Source: Pseudomonas sp. GR 6-02
GTDB taxonomy: Bacteria; Pseudomonadota; Gammaproteobacteria; Pseudomonadales; Pseudomonadaceae
Length of the DNA: 64,000 nucleotides
Reading direction: 5' to 3'
NCBI RefSeq assembly: GCF_001655615.1
Contig: NZ_CP011567.1
Coordinates: 6,436,346 to 6,500,345 of the forward strand
Below, piece after piece: positions 18,103-26,424 of the stretch (within the stretch, counting starts at the first letter, position 1; each line of letters starts with the position of its first letter). The translations under genes were made by a program, and so were the position numbers. The notes beneath the pieces were generated by a model. That model worked only from the letters and a program-made list of their open reading frames with translations, did not search any database and was not told the DNA's origin.

Positions 18103-18659
18103 TCCGCAAGAATCCTTCAGGTGATCTGCCATTGATTGCGGAGTCGGCGTACGTGGATAAAACCGCAATCATCTGCGGCAAAGTGGTGATCGGCGAGAAC
18201 GTCTTCGTCGGCCCCTACGCGGTGATTCGCGCCGATGAAGTGGACGACTCGGGCGAGATGGAAGCAATCACCATCGGCGCCAATTCGAACATCCAGGATG
18301 GCGTGGTGATCCACTCCAAGTCCGGCGCGGCGGTGACCATCGGCGAGTTCAGCTCCATCGCCCACCGCTCCATCGTCCACGGACCCTGCAGGGTCGGTAA
18401 TCGCGTGTTCATCGGTTTCAACAGCGTGCTGTTCAACTGCGCGGTGGGCGACGGTTGCGTGGTGCGGCACAACTCGGTAGTCGATGGTCGTGACTTGCCT
18501 GACGCCTTCTACGTGCCCTCCACTACACGCATCGGCCCCAACACCGACCTGTCGCAGTTCCCACCCGTCAGCGTCAGCGCCTCGGAGTTTTCCGAAGACG
18601 TGGCGCGCACCAACGTCGATTTGGTGCGCGGCTACAAAGCCCTGCAGAACGAGTTCTGA
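18099..18659 (+). CDS. Gamma-class carbonic anhydrase-like hexapeptide protein
   Basis: 186 residues forming a left-handed beta helix of hexapeptide repeats (VVIGENVFVGPYAVIRADEV, ITIGANSNIQDGVVIHSKSG). His residues expected at the subunit-interface metal site are present in VVIHS, SIAHRSIVHG and VVRHNS. The gamma class hydrates CO2 and can use iron or cobalt instead of zinc, which fits a zinc-sparing role in this Zur-controlled operon. The related Pseudomonas gene also sits before pyrQ. Enzyme activity is predicted, not certain. Confidence 0.85.
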   Translation: MIRKNPSGDLPLIAESAYVDKTAIICGKVVIGENVFVGPYAVIRADEVDDSGEMEAITIGANSNIQDGVVIHSKSGAAVTIGEFSSIAHRSIVHGPCRVGNRVFIGFNSVLFNCAVGDGCVVRHNSVVDGRDLPDAFYVPSTTRIGPNTDLSQFPPVSVSASEFSEDVARTNVDLVRGYKALQNEF

Positions 18660-18661
18660 CC

Positions 18662-19999
18662 ATGAGCAGCGTGCTGATTCGCAACGCCCGGCTGGTGAAC
18701 GAAGGTCGGGAATTCGACGGTGATCTGCTGGTAAGCCACGGTCGCATCGTCAAGATCGCCAGCAGCATCGAAGGTGAAAAAGCCGCTGTGGAAATCGACG
18801 CAAACGGCCAATGGCTGCTGCCAGGCATGATCGATGACCAGGTGCATTTCCGTGACCCAGGAGCACCGGACAAGGGCAGCTTCCATACTGAGTCTCGAGC
18901 TGCGGTGGCCGGCGGCATCACCAGCTTCATGGACATGCCCAACACCTCGCCGGCCACCCTGACCCTCGCCGCGCTGGCAGACAAGAAACGTCGAGCGGCA
19001 ACTCACTCAGTGGCCAATTACGGTTTTCATTTCGGCGTGAGCAACGACAATCTCGATACCGTCGCCGCACTCAATCCTTGCGAAGTGGCCGGGGTCAAAG
19101 TGTTCATGGGCGCCTCCACGGGCAATATGCTGGTGGACGATCCGCGAATTCTTGAGCGGTTATTCGCCGAGGTGCCGACCCTTTTATTGGCCCACTGCGA
19201 ACACACGCCCAGCATTGAAGCCAACGCGGCGAACCTGCGAGAGCTGTTCGGCGAGCACCTTCCGCCCGCCGCTCACCCGCTTATCCGCAATGCCGAAGCG
19301 TGCTTTCGATCCTCCTCAATGGCCGTCGATCTAGCCAGACGTCACGGCACCCGGCTGCACGTTTTGCACCTGACCACCGCCCGTGAACTGGCACTGTTCG
19401 AAGACAAGCCGCTGGCACAGAAACGCATCACCGCCGAGGTTTGTCTGCACCACTTGTTGTTCGACGACCGCGACTACCCGAGCCTCGGCAACCTGATCAA
19501 ATGCAACCCGGCAATCAAGACCCAGGCCGACCGCGATGCCTTGCGCAAAGCGCTGTTGAGTAATCGGCTGGACGTGATCGGCAGCGATCACGCGCCTCAC
19601 ACCTGGGCCGAAAAACAGCGCCCCTACAGCCAGGCGCCGTCCGGTTTGCCGTTGGTGCAACACGCCCTGCCCGCGCTGCTGGAACTGGTGGCTGATGGGA
19701 TCGTGCCGATCACCACCCTTGTGGCCAAAACCAGTCATCGGGTCGCCGATCTGTTTGCCATCCCCGACCGCGGCTACCTGCGCGAAGGGTATTGGGCCGA
19801 CCTGGTGTTGATCAAACACGAGCCCGATGGCGTGGCCGTTTCCCGGCAACCCATCCTTTCGCAATGTGGCTGGACGCCCTTCGCCCGGCATCGCTTTCGC
19901 CACAGCGTCAGCACCACGGTCGTGTCGGGACAAATTGCGTGGCACGACAAACGTCTTAATGATAACTGTCAGGGCTTACCGCTACGGTTTATGCGCTGA
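18662..19999 (+). CDS. pyrQ: Dihydroorotase paralogue PyrQ (PyrC2 type)
   Basis: 445 residues, amidohydrolase fold; closes carbamoyl aspartate to dihydroorotate in pyrimidine synthesis. It starts 2 bases after the previous stop. The metal motif at residues 58-64 reads DDQVHFR, so the first His of the usual DxHxH is Gln60. Other marks are normal: KVFMGASTGNM (Lys for a possible carbamate), LLAHCEHTPS, VLHLTTA and GSDHAPHTW. The loss of one His fits the group of dihydroorotases that hold fewer metals. Together with Zur control this suggests a stand-in for the zinc-rich housekeeping PyrC. Confidence 0.92.
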   Translation: MSSVLIRNARLVNEGREFDGDLLVSHGRIVKIASSIEGEKAAVEIDANGQWLLPGMIDDQVHFRDPGAPDKGSFHTESRAAVAGGITSFMDMPNTSPATLTLAALADKKRRAATHSVANYGFHFGVSNDNLDTVAALNPCEVAGVKVFMGASTGNMLVDDPRILERLFAEVPTLLLAHCEHTPSIEANAANLRELFGEHLPPAAHPLIRNAEACFRSSSMAVDLARRHGTRLHVLHLTTARELALFEDKPLAQKRITAEVCLHHLLFDDRDYPSLGNLIKCNPAIKTQADRDALRKALLSNRLDVIGSDHAPHTWAEKQRPYSQAPSGLPLVQHALPALLELVADGIVPITTLVAKTSHRVADLFAIPDRGYLREGYWADLVLIKHEPDGVAVSRQPILSQCGWTPFARHRFRHSVSTTVVSGQIAWHDKRLNDNCQGLPLRFMR

Positions 20000-20033
20000 C
20001 GCACGTTATCGAAAACATTCGAGAACACCGATC

Positions 20034-20924
20034 ATGATCCACATCACCCTGCCTGATGGTTCATTGCGTGAGTATGACCAACCGCTGTCCGTGTTTGAGG
20101 TTGCCGCGAGTATCAGCCTCGGCCTGGCTAATGCAGCGCTCGCGGGTCGGGTGGACGGCGTGCTGGTGGACTGCGGATTTCTGATCAAGTGCGATGCGCG
20201 GGTCAGCATCGTCACGTCCCAGGAACCCGACGGTCTGGAGATCCTCCGGCGTTCCTGTGCGCTGATGCTGGCCATGGCCGTAAAACAGCTGCATCCGAAT
20301 ACGCAGTTGCGGGCCGGATCGGCGCTGGGTGACGGCTTCTTTTATGAGTTTGCTTTCCAGCGATCCTTAACCCTGGCCGCTCTGCCAGTGATCGAAGCGC
20401 GTATGCGCGAATTGGCGGCGACCAACCATTCGATCCGCCGGCAGGAGCAAACGCCAACCGAAAGGCTATCGCTGTATCGTCTGGGGGACTTCGAGGGTTT
20501 CGCGGCAGGCCCGCATGTTCCCACCACCAAGGTATTGCAGGCCTTTGCACTGGACCACATCAGCGGCACGTTGCAGCAACGAATCTATGGCACGTGTTGG
20601 TCCAGCCAACAGGAACTGGACACCTGGCGAGCGCCACCCCAGGTCGTGGTTGTGAATATCGATGAGCGTCAGAGCGATTATGCGCACTCGGTGACCGAAG
20701 CGCTGCGCCGGCGCGGACTGCGCGCCAACTCGGATCTGCGTCACGAGAAAATCAGCCGCAAGATTCGCCAGCACAGCCAGAAGGTGCCATACCTGTTGGT
20801 GGTCGGAGAGAAGGAAAAGGACGGTGGGTTTGTCAGCATGCGCAGTGGCAGCGGGGAGGATTTCGGGGAGAAAGGGATTGAGGCGGTGTGTGATTTGTTG
20901 AACCCGCCCAAGACTGGTGCCTGA
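20034..20924 (+). CDS. Threonyl-tRNA synthetase-derived protein lacking the catalytic core
   Basis: 296 residues from ATG 20034 (the frame extends upstream but overlaps pyrQ). Residues 1-62 are a TGS domain (MIHITLPDGSLREYDQPLSV), 63-196 a shortened second additional (editing) domain, and 198-290 the anticodon-binding domain (PPQVVVVNIDERQSDYAHSV, RANSDLRHEKISRKIR, VPYLLVVGEKE). The sequence jumps from QQRIYGTCWSSQQELDTW directly to the anticodon domain, so about 290 residues with class II motifs 1-3 and the zinc site are absent. Editing ligands are lost too: HSCAH has become RSCAL and MCRGPH has become FAAGPH. It cannot charge tRNA. Last gene of the Zur operon. Either an in-frame relic or a repurposed tRNA-binding protein. 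Confidence 0.88.
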   Translation: MIHITLPDGSLREYDQPLSVFEVAASISLGLANAALAGRVDGVLVDCGFLIKCDARVSIVTSQEPDGLEILRRSCALMLAMAVKQLHPNTQLRAGSALGDGFFYEFAFQRSLTLAALPVIEARMRELAATNHSIRRQEQTPTERLSLYRLGDFEGFAAGPHVPTTKVLQAFALDHISGTLQQRIYGTCWSSQQELDTWRAPPQVVVVNIDERQSDYAHSVTEALRRRGLRANSDLRHEKISRKIRQHSQKVPYLLVVGEKEKDGGFVSMRSGSGEDFGEKGIEAVCDLLNPPKTGA

Positions 20925-20932
20925 GCGGACAC

Positions 20933-20999
20933 CTTCGCGGGCGAGCCCGCTCCCACAGGGATCACATATGACCTGGTGGGAACGAGCCTACCCGCAAAG
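20933..20999. repeat. REP pair after the zinc operon
   Basis: CTTCGCGGGCGAGCCCGCTCCCACA and GGTGGGAACGAGCCTACCCGCAAAG face each other as an imperfect inverted pair between the convergent ThrRS-like and DUF3617 genes. Probably also the transcription end of both. Confidence 0.72.
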
Positions 21000-21002
21000 C
21001 TT

Positions 21003-21524
21003 TTAGGCCCTTGGCTTCACTGTGCCGCAATCCTGACCCAACCACACAGCGCGGGTATCGAGGCTACCCTTCTGCTGAATGCCGGTGGCGTTGAAGGTGC
21101 CGTTGACCTTGGTGGTGAACTCACGGTCACTCATAAAAGTGGCCACTCCGCTGCCCTGCGCTTTCGGACAGCTGAAACGGAATTTCCACTGGTTACCGCT
21201 ACGCTCGGTAATTTCCTGCTTGCAGCCCGATTGCGGGTCCGTCAGCGGAATGTTGTCGCTCTTCACCTGCTCAGGTGTCAGGCACGCCCGAATCCCTTTA
21301 CCGCCCATGGTGATACCTTGTTTCTCCAGCATCGCCCGCTGTTGGGGGGTCATCTGGTTTTGTAGCTGGCCGAGGATCAATTGCAGATCGGGCATGTTCT
21401 GGTCATCGACCTTCATGTTGCTTGAGGTCAACTCCCACAAGCCCGGTTGCAGCATCTGTGCCTGAGCGGCCACAGGAAGTGCCAAACCAAACGCCATGGC
21501 CAAACCCAGCAGACGAACGTTCAT
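21003..21524 (-). CDS. DUF3617 periplasmic protein
   Basis: 173 residues from ATG 21524 (AGGAG 8 bases upstream; an in-frame start at 21542 is less likely). Signal peptide MNVRLLGLAMAFGLALPVAAQAQ. The mature part begins MLQPGLWELTSSNMKV, the DUF3617 hallmark, and holds four cysteines (ACLTPEQV, GCKQE, SCPKA, DCGTV). Function unknown; family members are periplasmic and common in proteobacteria. It stands alone. Confidence 0.85.
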   Translation of the reverse strand: MNVRLLGLAMAFGLALPVAAQAQMLQPGLWELTSSNMKVDDQNMPDLQLILGQLQNQMTPQQRAMLEKQGITMGGKGIRACLTPEQVKSDNIPLTDPQSGCKQEITERSGNQWKFRFSCPKAQGSGVATFMSDREFTTKVNGTFNATGIQQKGSLDTRAVWLGQDCGTVKPRA

Positions 21525-21656
21525 CGAGTAACTCCTGATCATTAGTGGCCGTTAGACGTCGGCCACGGGCTTCGGTTCATGGGCCAATTAAATAGCGACA
21601 TTCTGCCCGGAACATGGTCTGTTAAGCATTGAATCTTCAAGGAGCAAGGCTGCCCC

Positions 21657-23096
21657 ATGGATTATTTCGGACCGCATGTATTCGGTTATCTGATCGCACT
21701 GTTGCACACACTGGGCTCGATCGCCGCCATCCATGCCGTGTTGACCGTTCGGACCGCTCAGGGCTCGATCGCCTGGGCCCTGTCACTGCTGTTCATTCCC
21801 TACCTCACGCTGATCCCCTATCTGGTCTTCGGTCGCAGCACCTTCGATGGTTACATCAAGGCCCGACGGCAAGCCAACGAGGAAATGCGCAAGGCCATCT
21901 CCGAACTGAACTGGCGCCCCTGGGTAGAAGAGGCACTGGCTGCGCGTGCCTCCAGCGCTTACGCGTCTTTGCGGGCCATGCCGAAGCTGGGGCGCATGCC
22001 ATGCCTGGCAAACAACGATGTGCACTTGCTGATCGACGGCCAAGCCACGTTCGATGCAATTTTCGACGCCATCAGCAACGCCCGTGAAGCGGTGCTGATC
22101 CAGTTTTTCATTATCCACGATGACCGCCTCGGCCAACGCCTGCACACCCTGCTGACGAAGAAAGCTGCCGAGGGCGTGGCGATTTACTTGCTCTACGACC
22201 GCATCGGCAGCCACTCCCTGCCCCACGAGTATGTGCAACCATTGCGAGATGCCGGTATCGAGGTCAAAGCCTTCGCCACCCGCAGCGGCTGGCTCAACCG
22301 CTTCCAGGTGAATTTCCGCAACCACCGCAAGATCGTAGTGGTCGACGGGCTTGTCGGCTTTGTCGGCGGGCTCAATGTCGGCGACGAGTACATGGGCGAG
22401 AAACCACCCCTGGCGCCCTGGCGCGATACCCACGTGCAAGTTCGCGGGCCGGTGGTGGCCTGCATGCAGGAGTCCTTCGCCGAAGACTGGTTCTGGGCAG
22501 CCCGCTCGCTGCCCCCGCTGATCCTGCCAGACGTTTATCCAGATGACGGCGTGCTCTGCCAATTACTGGCCAGCGGCCCGGCGGACTCCTACGAAACCTG
22601 TTCGCTATTCTTCGTCGAAGCCATCCATGCGGCGACGGAACGCGTGTGGATCACCAGCCCTTACTTCATCCCCGACGAAGCGGTGTTCGCCGCGTTGCGA
22701 CTGGCGGTGCTGCGCGGTGTGGATGTACGGATCCTGTTGCCATCGCGGCCGGATCACCGGATCGTCTACGCCGCTTCCAGCCTTTATGCCTTCGAAGCCG
22801 TACGTGCCGGGGTGCGCGTGTTCCGTTATCAACCCGGCTTCCTGCATCAGAAAGTGGTGCTGATCGACGACGAAATCAGCGCCATCGGCAGCGCCAACAT
22901 GGACAACCGTTCGTTCCGGCTGAATTTCGAAGTGATGCTGCTGACGGTCGACAGCGGGTTTGCCGCCGAAGTGGAGCAGATGCTCAACCACGATTTCGCC
23001 CAGGCTCACGAAATCGCCAAAGAAGAAAGCCGGGAAACCCACCGCCTGCAACAGGTCGGCATGCGGATCGCCCGGCTTATTTCGCCGATTCTCTAG
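21657..23096 (+). CDS. clsA: Cardiolipin synthase
   Basis: 479 residues; condenses two phosphatidylglycerols to cardiolipin in the inner membrane. Two N-terminal membrane helices (residues 5-27 and about 37-58) precede two phospholipase D domains with complete HKD motifs: [18 protein letters not shown] and [20 protein letters not shown]. The start is ATG 21657 behind AAGGAGCAAGG. The stop TAG overlaps that of the convergent cyclopropane synthase gene (CTAG at 23093-23096). Confidence 0.94.
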   Translation: MDYFGPHVFGYLIALLHTLGSIAAIHAVLTVRTAQGSIAWALSLLFIPYLTLIPYLVFGRSTFDGYIKARRQANEEMRKAISELNWRPWVEEALAARASSAYASLRAMPKLGRMPCLANNDVHLLIDGQATFDAIFDAISNAREAVLIQFFIIHDDRLGQRLHTLLTKKAAEGVAIYLLYDRIGSHSLPHEYVQPLRDAGIEVKAFATRSGWLNRFQVNFRNHRKIVVVDGLVGFVGGLNVGDEYMGEKPPLAPWRDTHVQVRGPVVACMQESFAEDWFWAARSLPPLILPDVYPDDGVLCQLLASGPADSYETCSLFFVEAIHAATERVWITSPYFIPDEAVFAALRLAVLRGVDVRILLPSRPDHRIVYAASSLYAFEAVRAGVRVFRYQPGFLHQKVVLIDDEISAIGSANMDNRSFRLNFEVMLLTVDSGFAAEVEQMLNHDFAQAHEIAKEESRETHRLQQVGMRIARLISPIL

Positions 23097-24277
23097 TTGT
23101 AGATGTCGTCGCGGGTCCACGGCAGTTCATGGCTGCCATCGGGATGGGCTTTCACCGCGAGGATTTGATGCAGGTTGATCCAGCCTCTGGCGAAGGCATA
23201 GGCGCATCCCGCCAGATACAACCGCCAGATCCGTAGTGCCTGCTCCGGTACCAGTTTGGCGGCGGCTTCCAGATTGTCTTCCAGGCGTTCGCTCCAGTGG
23301 TCCAGGGTCCGCGCGTAATGCAGGCGCAGGCTCTCGACATCGACAATCTCCAGCCCCGCTTCGCTGATCTCGGCCGAGATCATCGCCAGGTGCGGCAGTT
23401 CGCCGTTGGGGAACACATACTTCTCGATGAACTCACCAGCACCGCGCCCGACCGGACGACCGTCGGTGTGTTTGGCGGTAATCCCGTGGTTCATCACCAG
23501 ACCGCCCTCTTTCACCGCGCCGAACAAGGTCTTGCAGTATTCGGCCAGATTGGCGTGGCCGACGTGTTCGAACATGCCGACGCTGACCACCTTGTCGAAA
23601 CGCCCGTCCTGAGGCAGATCGCGGTAGTCGAGCAGTTGCAGTTCGATCTGGTCTTCCAGGCCTTCGGCTTTCACCCGCTCACGAGCCAAATCCAATTGCG
23701 CTTGACTGAGCGTGATCCCGAACACCTTCGCGCCGAACTCCCGCGCGGCATACCGCGCCAACCCGCCCCAGCCGCAACCGACATCCAGCAGATACTCCCC
23801 TGGCTGCAAGCGCAACTTGCGGCACAGGTGGCGAAACTTGGCTTGTTGAGCCTGCTCAAGGGTTTCACTGCCGGTCTCGAAGTAGGCGCAGGAATACGCC
23901 ATGTCGCTGTCGAGCCACAGCTGATAGAACTCGTTGGAAAGGTCGTAGTGGTAGGAGATGGCTTTGGCGTCGGTTTCCTTGTCGTGAACCAGGCGCACCG
24001 GTTGCGCATCGTCGTCTTCGCTGATCAGCGCCTGACTCCATTCATCGCAGACACGAATCACGTCGCTGATGGAGCCTTCCAGCTCCAGTTTGCCTTCGAC
24101 AAACGCCGCCCCCAGCGCGTCCAGGCTCGGATGGGTGAACTGGGTAACCATGTGCGGGTCCTTGACCACAATGGTGACGCTGGGCGTCGGCCCCAGGTTG
24201 AACTCATGGCCGTCCCAGAGTCGCAAGCGAAGCGGCAACTGCAGATTCTGTAAGGCCAGTGGAAGTTGCGCGAGCAT
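23093..24277 (-). CDS. cfa: Cyclopropane-fatty-acyl-phospholipid synthase family methyltransferase
   Basis: 394 residues; transfers methylene from S-adenosylmethionine to double bonds of membrane lipids. SAM-binding motif [19 protein letters not shown] is near the middle; [20 protein letters not shown] is the conserved lipid-binding region and [21 protein letters not shown] the later family motif. It is convergent with cardiolipin synthase, so two lipid-remodelling genes end against each other. Pseudomonads carry several Cfa paralogues, so the symbol is by family. Confidence 0.88.
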   Translation of the reverse strand: MLAQLPLALQNLQLPLRLRLWDGHEFNLGPTPSVTIVVKDPHMVTQFTHPSLDALGAAFVEGKLELEGSISDVIRVCDEWSQALISEDDDAQPVRLVHDKETDAKAISYHYDLSNEFYQLWLDSDMAYSCAYFETGSETLEQAQQAKFRHLCRKLRLQPGEYLLDVGCGWGGLARYAAREFGAKVFGITLSQAQLDLARERVKAEGLEDQIELQLLDYRDLPQDGRFDKVVSVGMFEHVGHANLAEYCKTLFGAVKEGGLVMNHGITAKHTDGRPVGRGAGEFIEKYVFPNGELPHLAMISAEISEAGLEIVDVESLRLHYARTLDHWSERLEDNLEAAAKLVPEQALRIWRLYLAGCAYAFARGWINLHQILAVKAHPDGSHELPWTRDDIYN

Positions 24278-24348
24278 GGATAATCCCCCTGATTTTCAGA
24301 CGTCTGATTTGAGGGTAGTCCATCCTTGAAAAATAGCCGGCTATCGAT

Positions 24349-25149
24349 TTAATAGCTGCTCTCTATGATTCGAGGCTGCAACCAACCGTCCTGAACCCAC
24401 TGTTTCAGCCATGTAACAGCCTGAAGGGATGCATCCTCACCATAGATGACTGCTAATTCGGAGCACAGTTCAGCGAAATCCCAGTCGCCCTGAAACAAGC
24501 CGTCTAGAGCTGCCGCCTCCGCAGGTTCCAGGCTGCGGTAATGACAAACCAGCCCCGCTCTCCAGATCACCAATACTTGGGGCGCCCCTAACGCTGCACT
24601 ACCGGGGAACCCGGTTTCATCCTTCACTGCCCGCCACAACGCAACACTGTTGAAAGCACACTCAAGCCATTGCACAGAGGGGCTGGGGCTGACCCGCAAC
24701 GTCGGCCAGTCTTCAGGCTTCAGGGCGGCCATGTCCTGTATCGTCAGCGGCGCGCCTTCAGGCGCGTCGAACGCCAGCGTGAATGCCCACTCAAGTGCCG
24801 CCAACTCCCCCAGCGCTGCACTTTGCTCTGGCACTAAATGCTGTCGAATAAACGACTCGAACCCTTCACCCAGCCACCTCAGGCTGTAATGAACAGACGG
24901 ACACTGGCGAATGTAAGCCGCCGCGAGCTGCTCGAATTCATCGTCACCCAGCCAATGCCAAATGACCGGATAGTCGCCGCGCAGAACTTCCTGAAGCCTT
25001 GCCTGATAGGCGTTGTGATAGATCGCCAGCCCGGTGCTCACATCCAGTGTCGGCCCCCCCATAAGACTCGCGCCTAGCGCGGTATCGGCTGCTGTCTGCT
25101 CACCCAGCAGATACGTTTCAAAGGCCAGCTGCCAGTCGTTCAGGCGCAT
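24349..25149 (-). CDS. bufC: DUF2063 protein, BufC-type partner of the MNIO enzyme
   Basis: 266 residues. The N-terminus WQLAFETYLLG and AIYHNAYQARLQEVLRGDYPVIWHWLGDDEF matches the putative DNA-binding/partner domain DUF2063 that accompanies DUF692 enzymes. In characterised systems it forms a complex with the enzyme and recruits the precursor peptide. Its start at 25149 overlaps the bufB stop at 25140 by 10 bases, so they are translationally coupled. Last gene of the buf operon. Assignment rests on the gene trio and the N-terminal motif. Confidence 0.86.
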   Translation of the reverse strand: MRLNDWQLAFETYLLGEQTAADTALGASLMGGPTLDVSTGLAIYHNAYQARLQEVLRGDYPVIWHWLGDDEFEQLAAAYIRQCPSVHYSLRWLGEGFESFIRQHLVPEQSAALGELAALEWAFTLAFDAPEGAPLTIQDMAALKPEDWPTLRVSPSPSVQWLECAFNSVALWRAVKDETGFPGSAALGAPQVLVIWRAGLVCHYRSLEPAEAAALDGLFQGDWDFAELCSELAVIYGEDASLQAVTWLKQWVQDGWLQPRIIESSY

Positions 25150-25985
25150 CTCAGTCTCCGGGTCAACACGCTATCACCCAATGCCCGGGCCTTTTGCAAC
25201 TCGGTAAGTAGCTCTTCAAAAGGCGGGAAATGATCATCGCGTTCCAGCAGTGTCGCGACTGGCCCGAGGTGTTCCAGGGTTTGTTGATAGAGCGCCCAAA
25301 CCGGATCACTCACCGGCTGGTCATGGGTGTCGATCACGTAATCGCCGTGGTCGCTGTGGCCAGCCAGGTGCAACTGTCGAACCTTTTTGGCCGGCAGCCC
25401 TTGAATGAATGTCCACGGATCGAAGCCATGATTGCGGGAGCTGACATAGACGTTGTTGATGTCCAGCAACAGCTCGCAGTCGCTCAACCGGCTGAGCGCA
25501 TCAAGAAACTCCCATTCGCTGAATTCGTCGCCAGCGCTGCGCACGTAACTGGAGACGTTTTCCAGCACCAGCGGACGCTGCAAGACGTCCTGAACCTGCC
25601 GCACTCGGCCGGCTACGTAATAAAGACTTTCTTCGGTGTAGGGCAGCGGCAACAAATCATGGAGTTGATGGGCATTGCCGCGGCTCCAACACAAGTGATC
25701 GGAGATCCATGCCGGTTCAACTCGCTCCGCCAGAAGTTTCAGCTGTTGCAGATACTGCGGATCGAGGGCATGAGGACCGCCAATAGACAGCGATACGCCA
25801 TGCATCACCACGGGATACCGTTCGGCAATGGCGTCCAGGTAGTACAGCGCCTTGCCGCCCTGGACCATGAAATTTTCCGAGACCACTTCAAACCAGTCCA
25901 CGGCTGGCGACTGTTCAAGAATCTGTTGGTAGTAGGCACTGCGCAAACCCAGGCCGTAGCCCAGACAAGAAAGGGAAGCAGACAT
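25140..25985 (-). CDS. bufB: DUF692 multinuclear non-haem iron oxidase, BufB type
   Basis: 281 residues from ATG 25985 (MSASLSCLGYGLGLR), with GAGGAG 9 bases upstream. TIM-barrel DUF692/MNIO enzyme that modifies cysteines of a precursor peptide. Candidate iron ligands are visible: His in VMHGVSLSIGG, Asp and His in WISDHLCW, Glu in VLENVSSYV, Asp and Asn in LLLDINNVYVSS, His in QLHLAGHSDHGDYVIDTHDQPV and Glu in TLLERDDHFP. It lies between a cysteine-rich small protein gene and DUF2063, the order of bufferin operons. The related MbnB makes oxazolone/thioamide groups in methanobactin. Confidence 0.9.
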   Translation of the reverse strand: MSASLSCLGYGLGLRSAYYQQILEQSPAVDWFEVVSENFMVQGGKALYYLDAIAERYPVVMHGVSLSIGGPHALDPQYLQQLKLLAERVEPAWISDHLCWSRGNAHQLHDLLPLPYTEESLYYVAGRVRQVQDVLQRPLVLENVSSYVRSAGDEFSEWEFLDALSRLSDCELLLDINNVYVSSRNHGFDPWTFIQGLPAKKVRQLHLAGHSDHGDYVIDTHDQPVSDPVWALYQQTLEHLGPVATLLERDDHFPPFEELLTELQKARALGDSVLTRRLRCA

Positions 25986-26050
25986 TTTGCGGACTCCTCG
26001 CAAAGTGCCGCAGTGGCAAGAGAGCCACCGCGACGGCATTCGGCAGTCAG

Positions 26051-26305
26051 TTATTCGCCGACTTTTCCATCGGCCTTCATGCATTCGGCCTGAGTCATTG
26101 CCTTGAAGCCATGCCCTTTGCAGACAGCCTGACCTTTGCAGGCGTTTTCGGCTGTCTTGCAGTCATTCATGCCTTTGCACGATGTCACGCCGTAGCAGTG
26201 AACCTGTGCAGCGTCGGCGGCCTGAGCCTGAGTGGCAACACCTGCGAACATTGTTGCAGCGGCGAAGGCGAGAGCGGCACCGGCGGTGGCGTTTTTGAAG
26301 TTCAT
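26051..26305 (-). CDS. bufA: Bufferin-type cysteine-rich precursor peptide (BufA-like)
   Basis: 84 residues with a signal peptide (cleavage near AQA, residue 29) and a mature peptide of about 55 residues with six cysteines at 37, 43, 49, 56, 62 and 75 (HCYGVTSCKGMNDCK, ACKGQAVCKGHGF, ECMK). The recurrent CKG and the CYGV start resemble the CKG-rich BufA2-type more than the four-Cys DUF2282 form. The product should be modified by BufB, exported to the periplasm and bind metal, copper in known cases. First gene of bufABC; a gap of 65 bp to bufB. Confidence 0.82.
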   Translation of the reverse strand: MNFKNATAGAALAFAAATMFAGVATQAQAADAAQVHCYGVTSCKGMNDCKTAENACKGQAVCKGHGFKAMTQAECMKADGKVGE

Positions 26306-26396
26306 TTGTATATCCTCAGTAATCGTCAGGGGTGTCGGCTGGAAGGTTGTTCAGTCCCGACACAGCACTAGAGAGCGCTGCCCTGACGGCGTTACA

Positions 26397-26422
26397 GAGG
26401 CGATGAAAAAACTTTTCGCCTC
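26397..26422. terminator. Possible hairpin at the 3' end of the HmtA-type ATPase gene
   Basis: GAGGCGA and TCGCCTC arms with a 12-nt A/T-rich loop, just before the ATPase stop codon region (stop at 26425) and upstream of bufA. No T run follows, so it may only attenuate. Confidence 0.4.
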
Positions 26423-26424
26423 GC

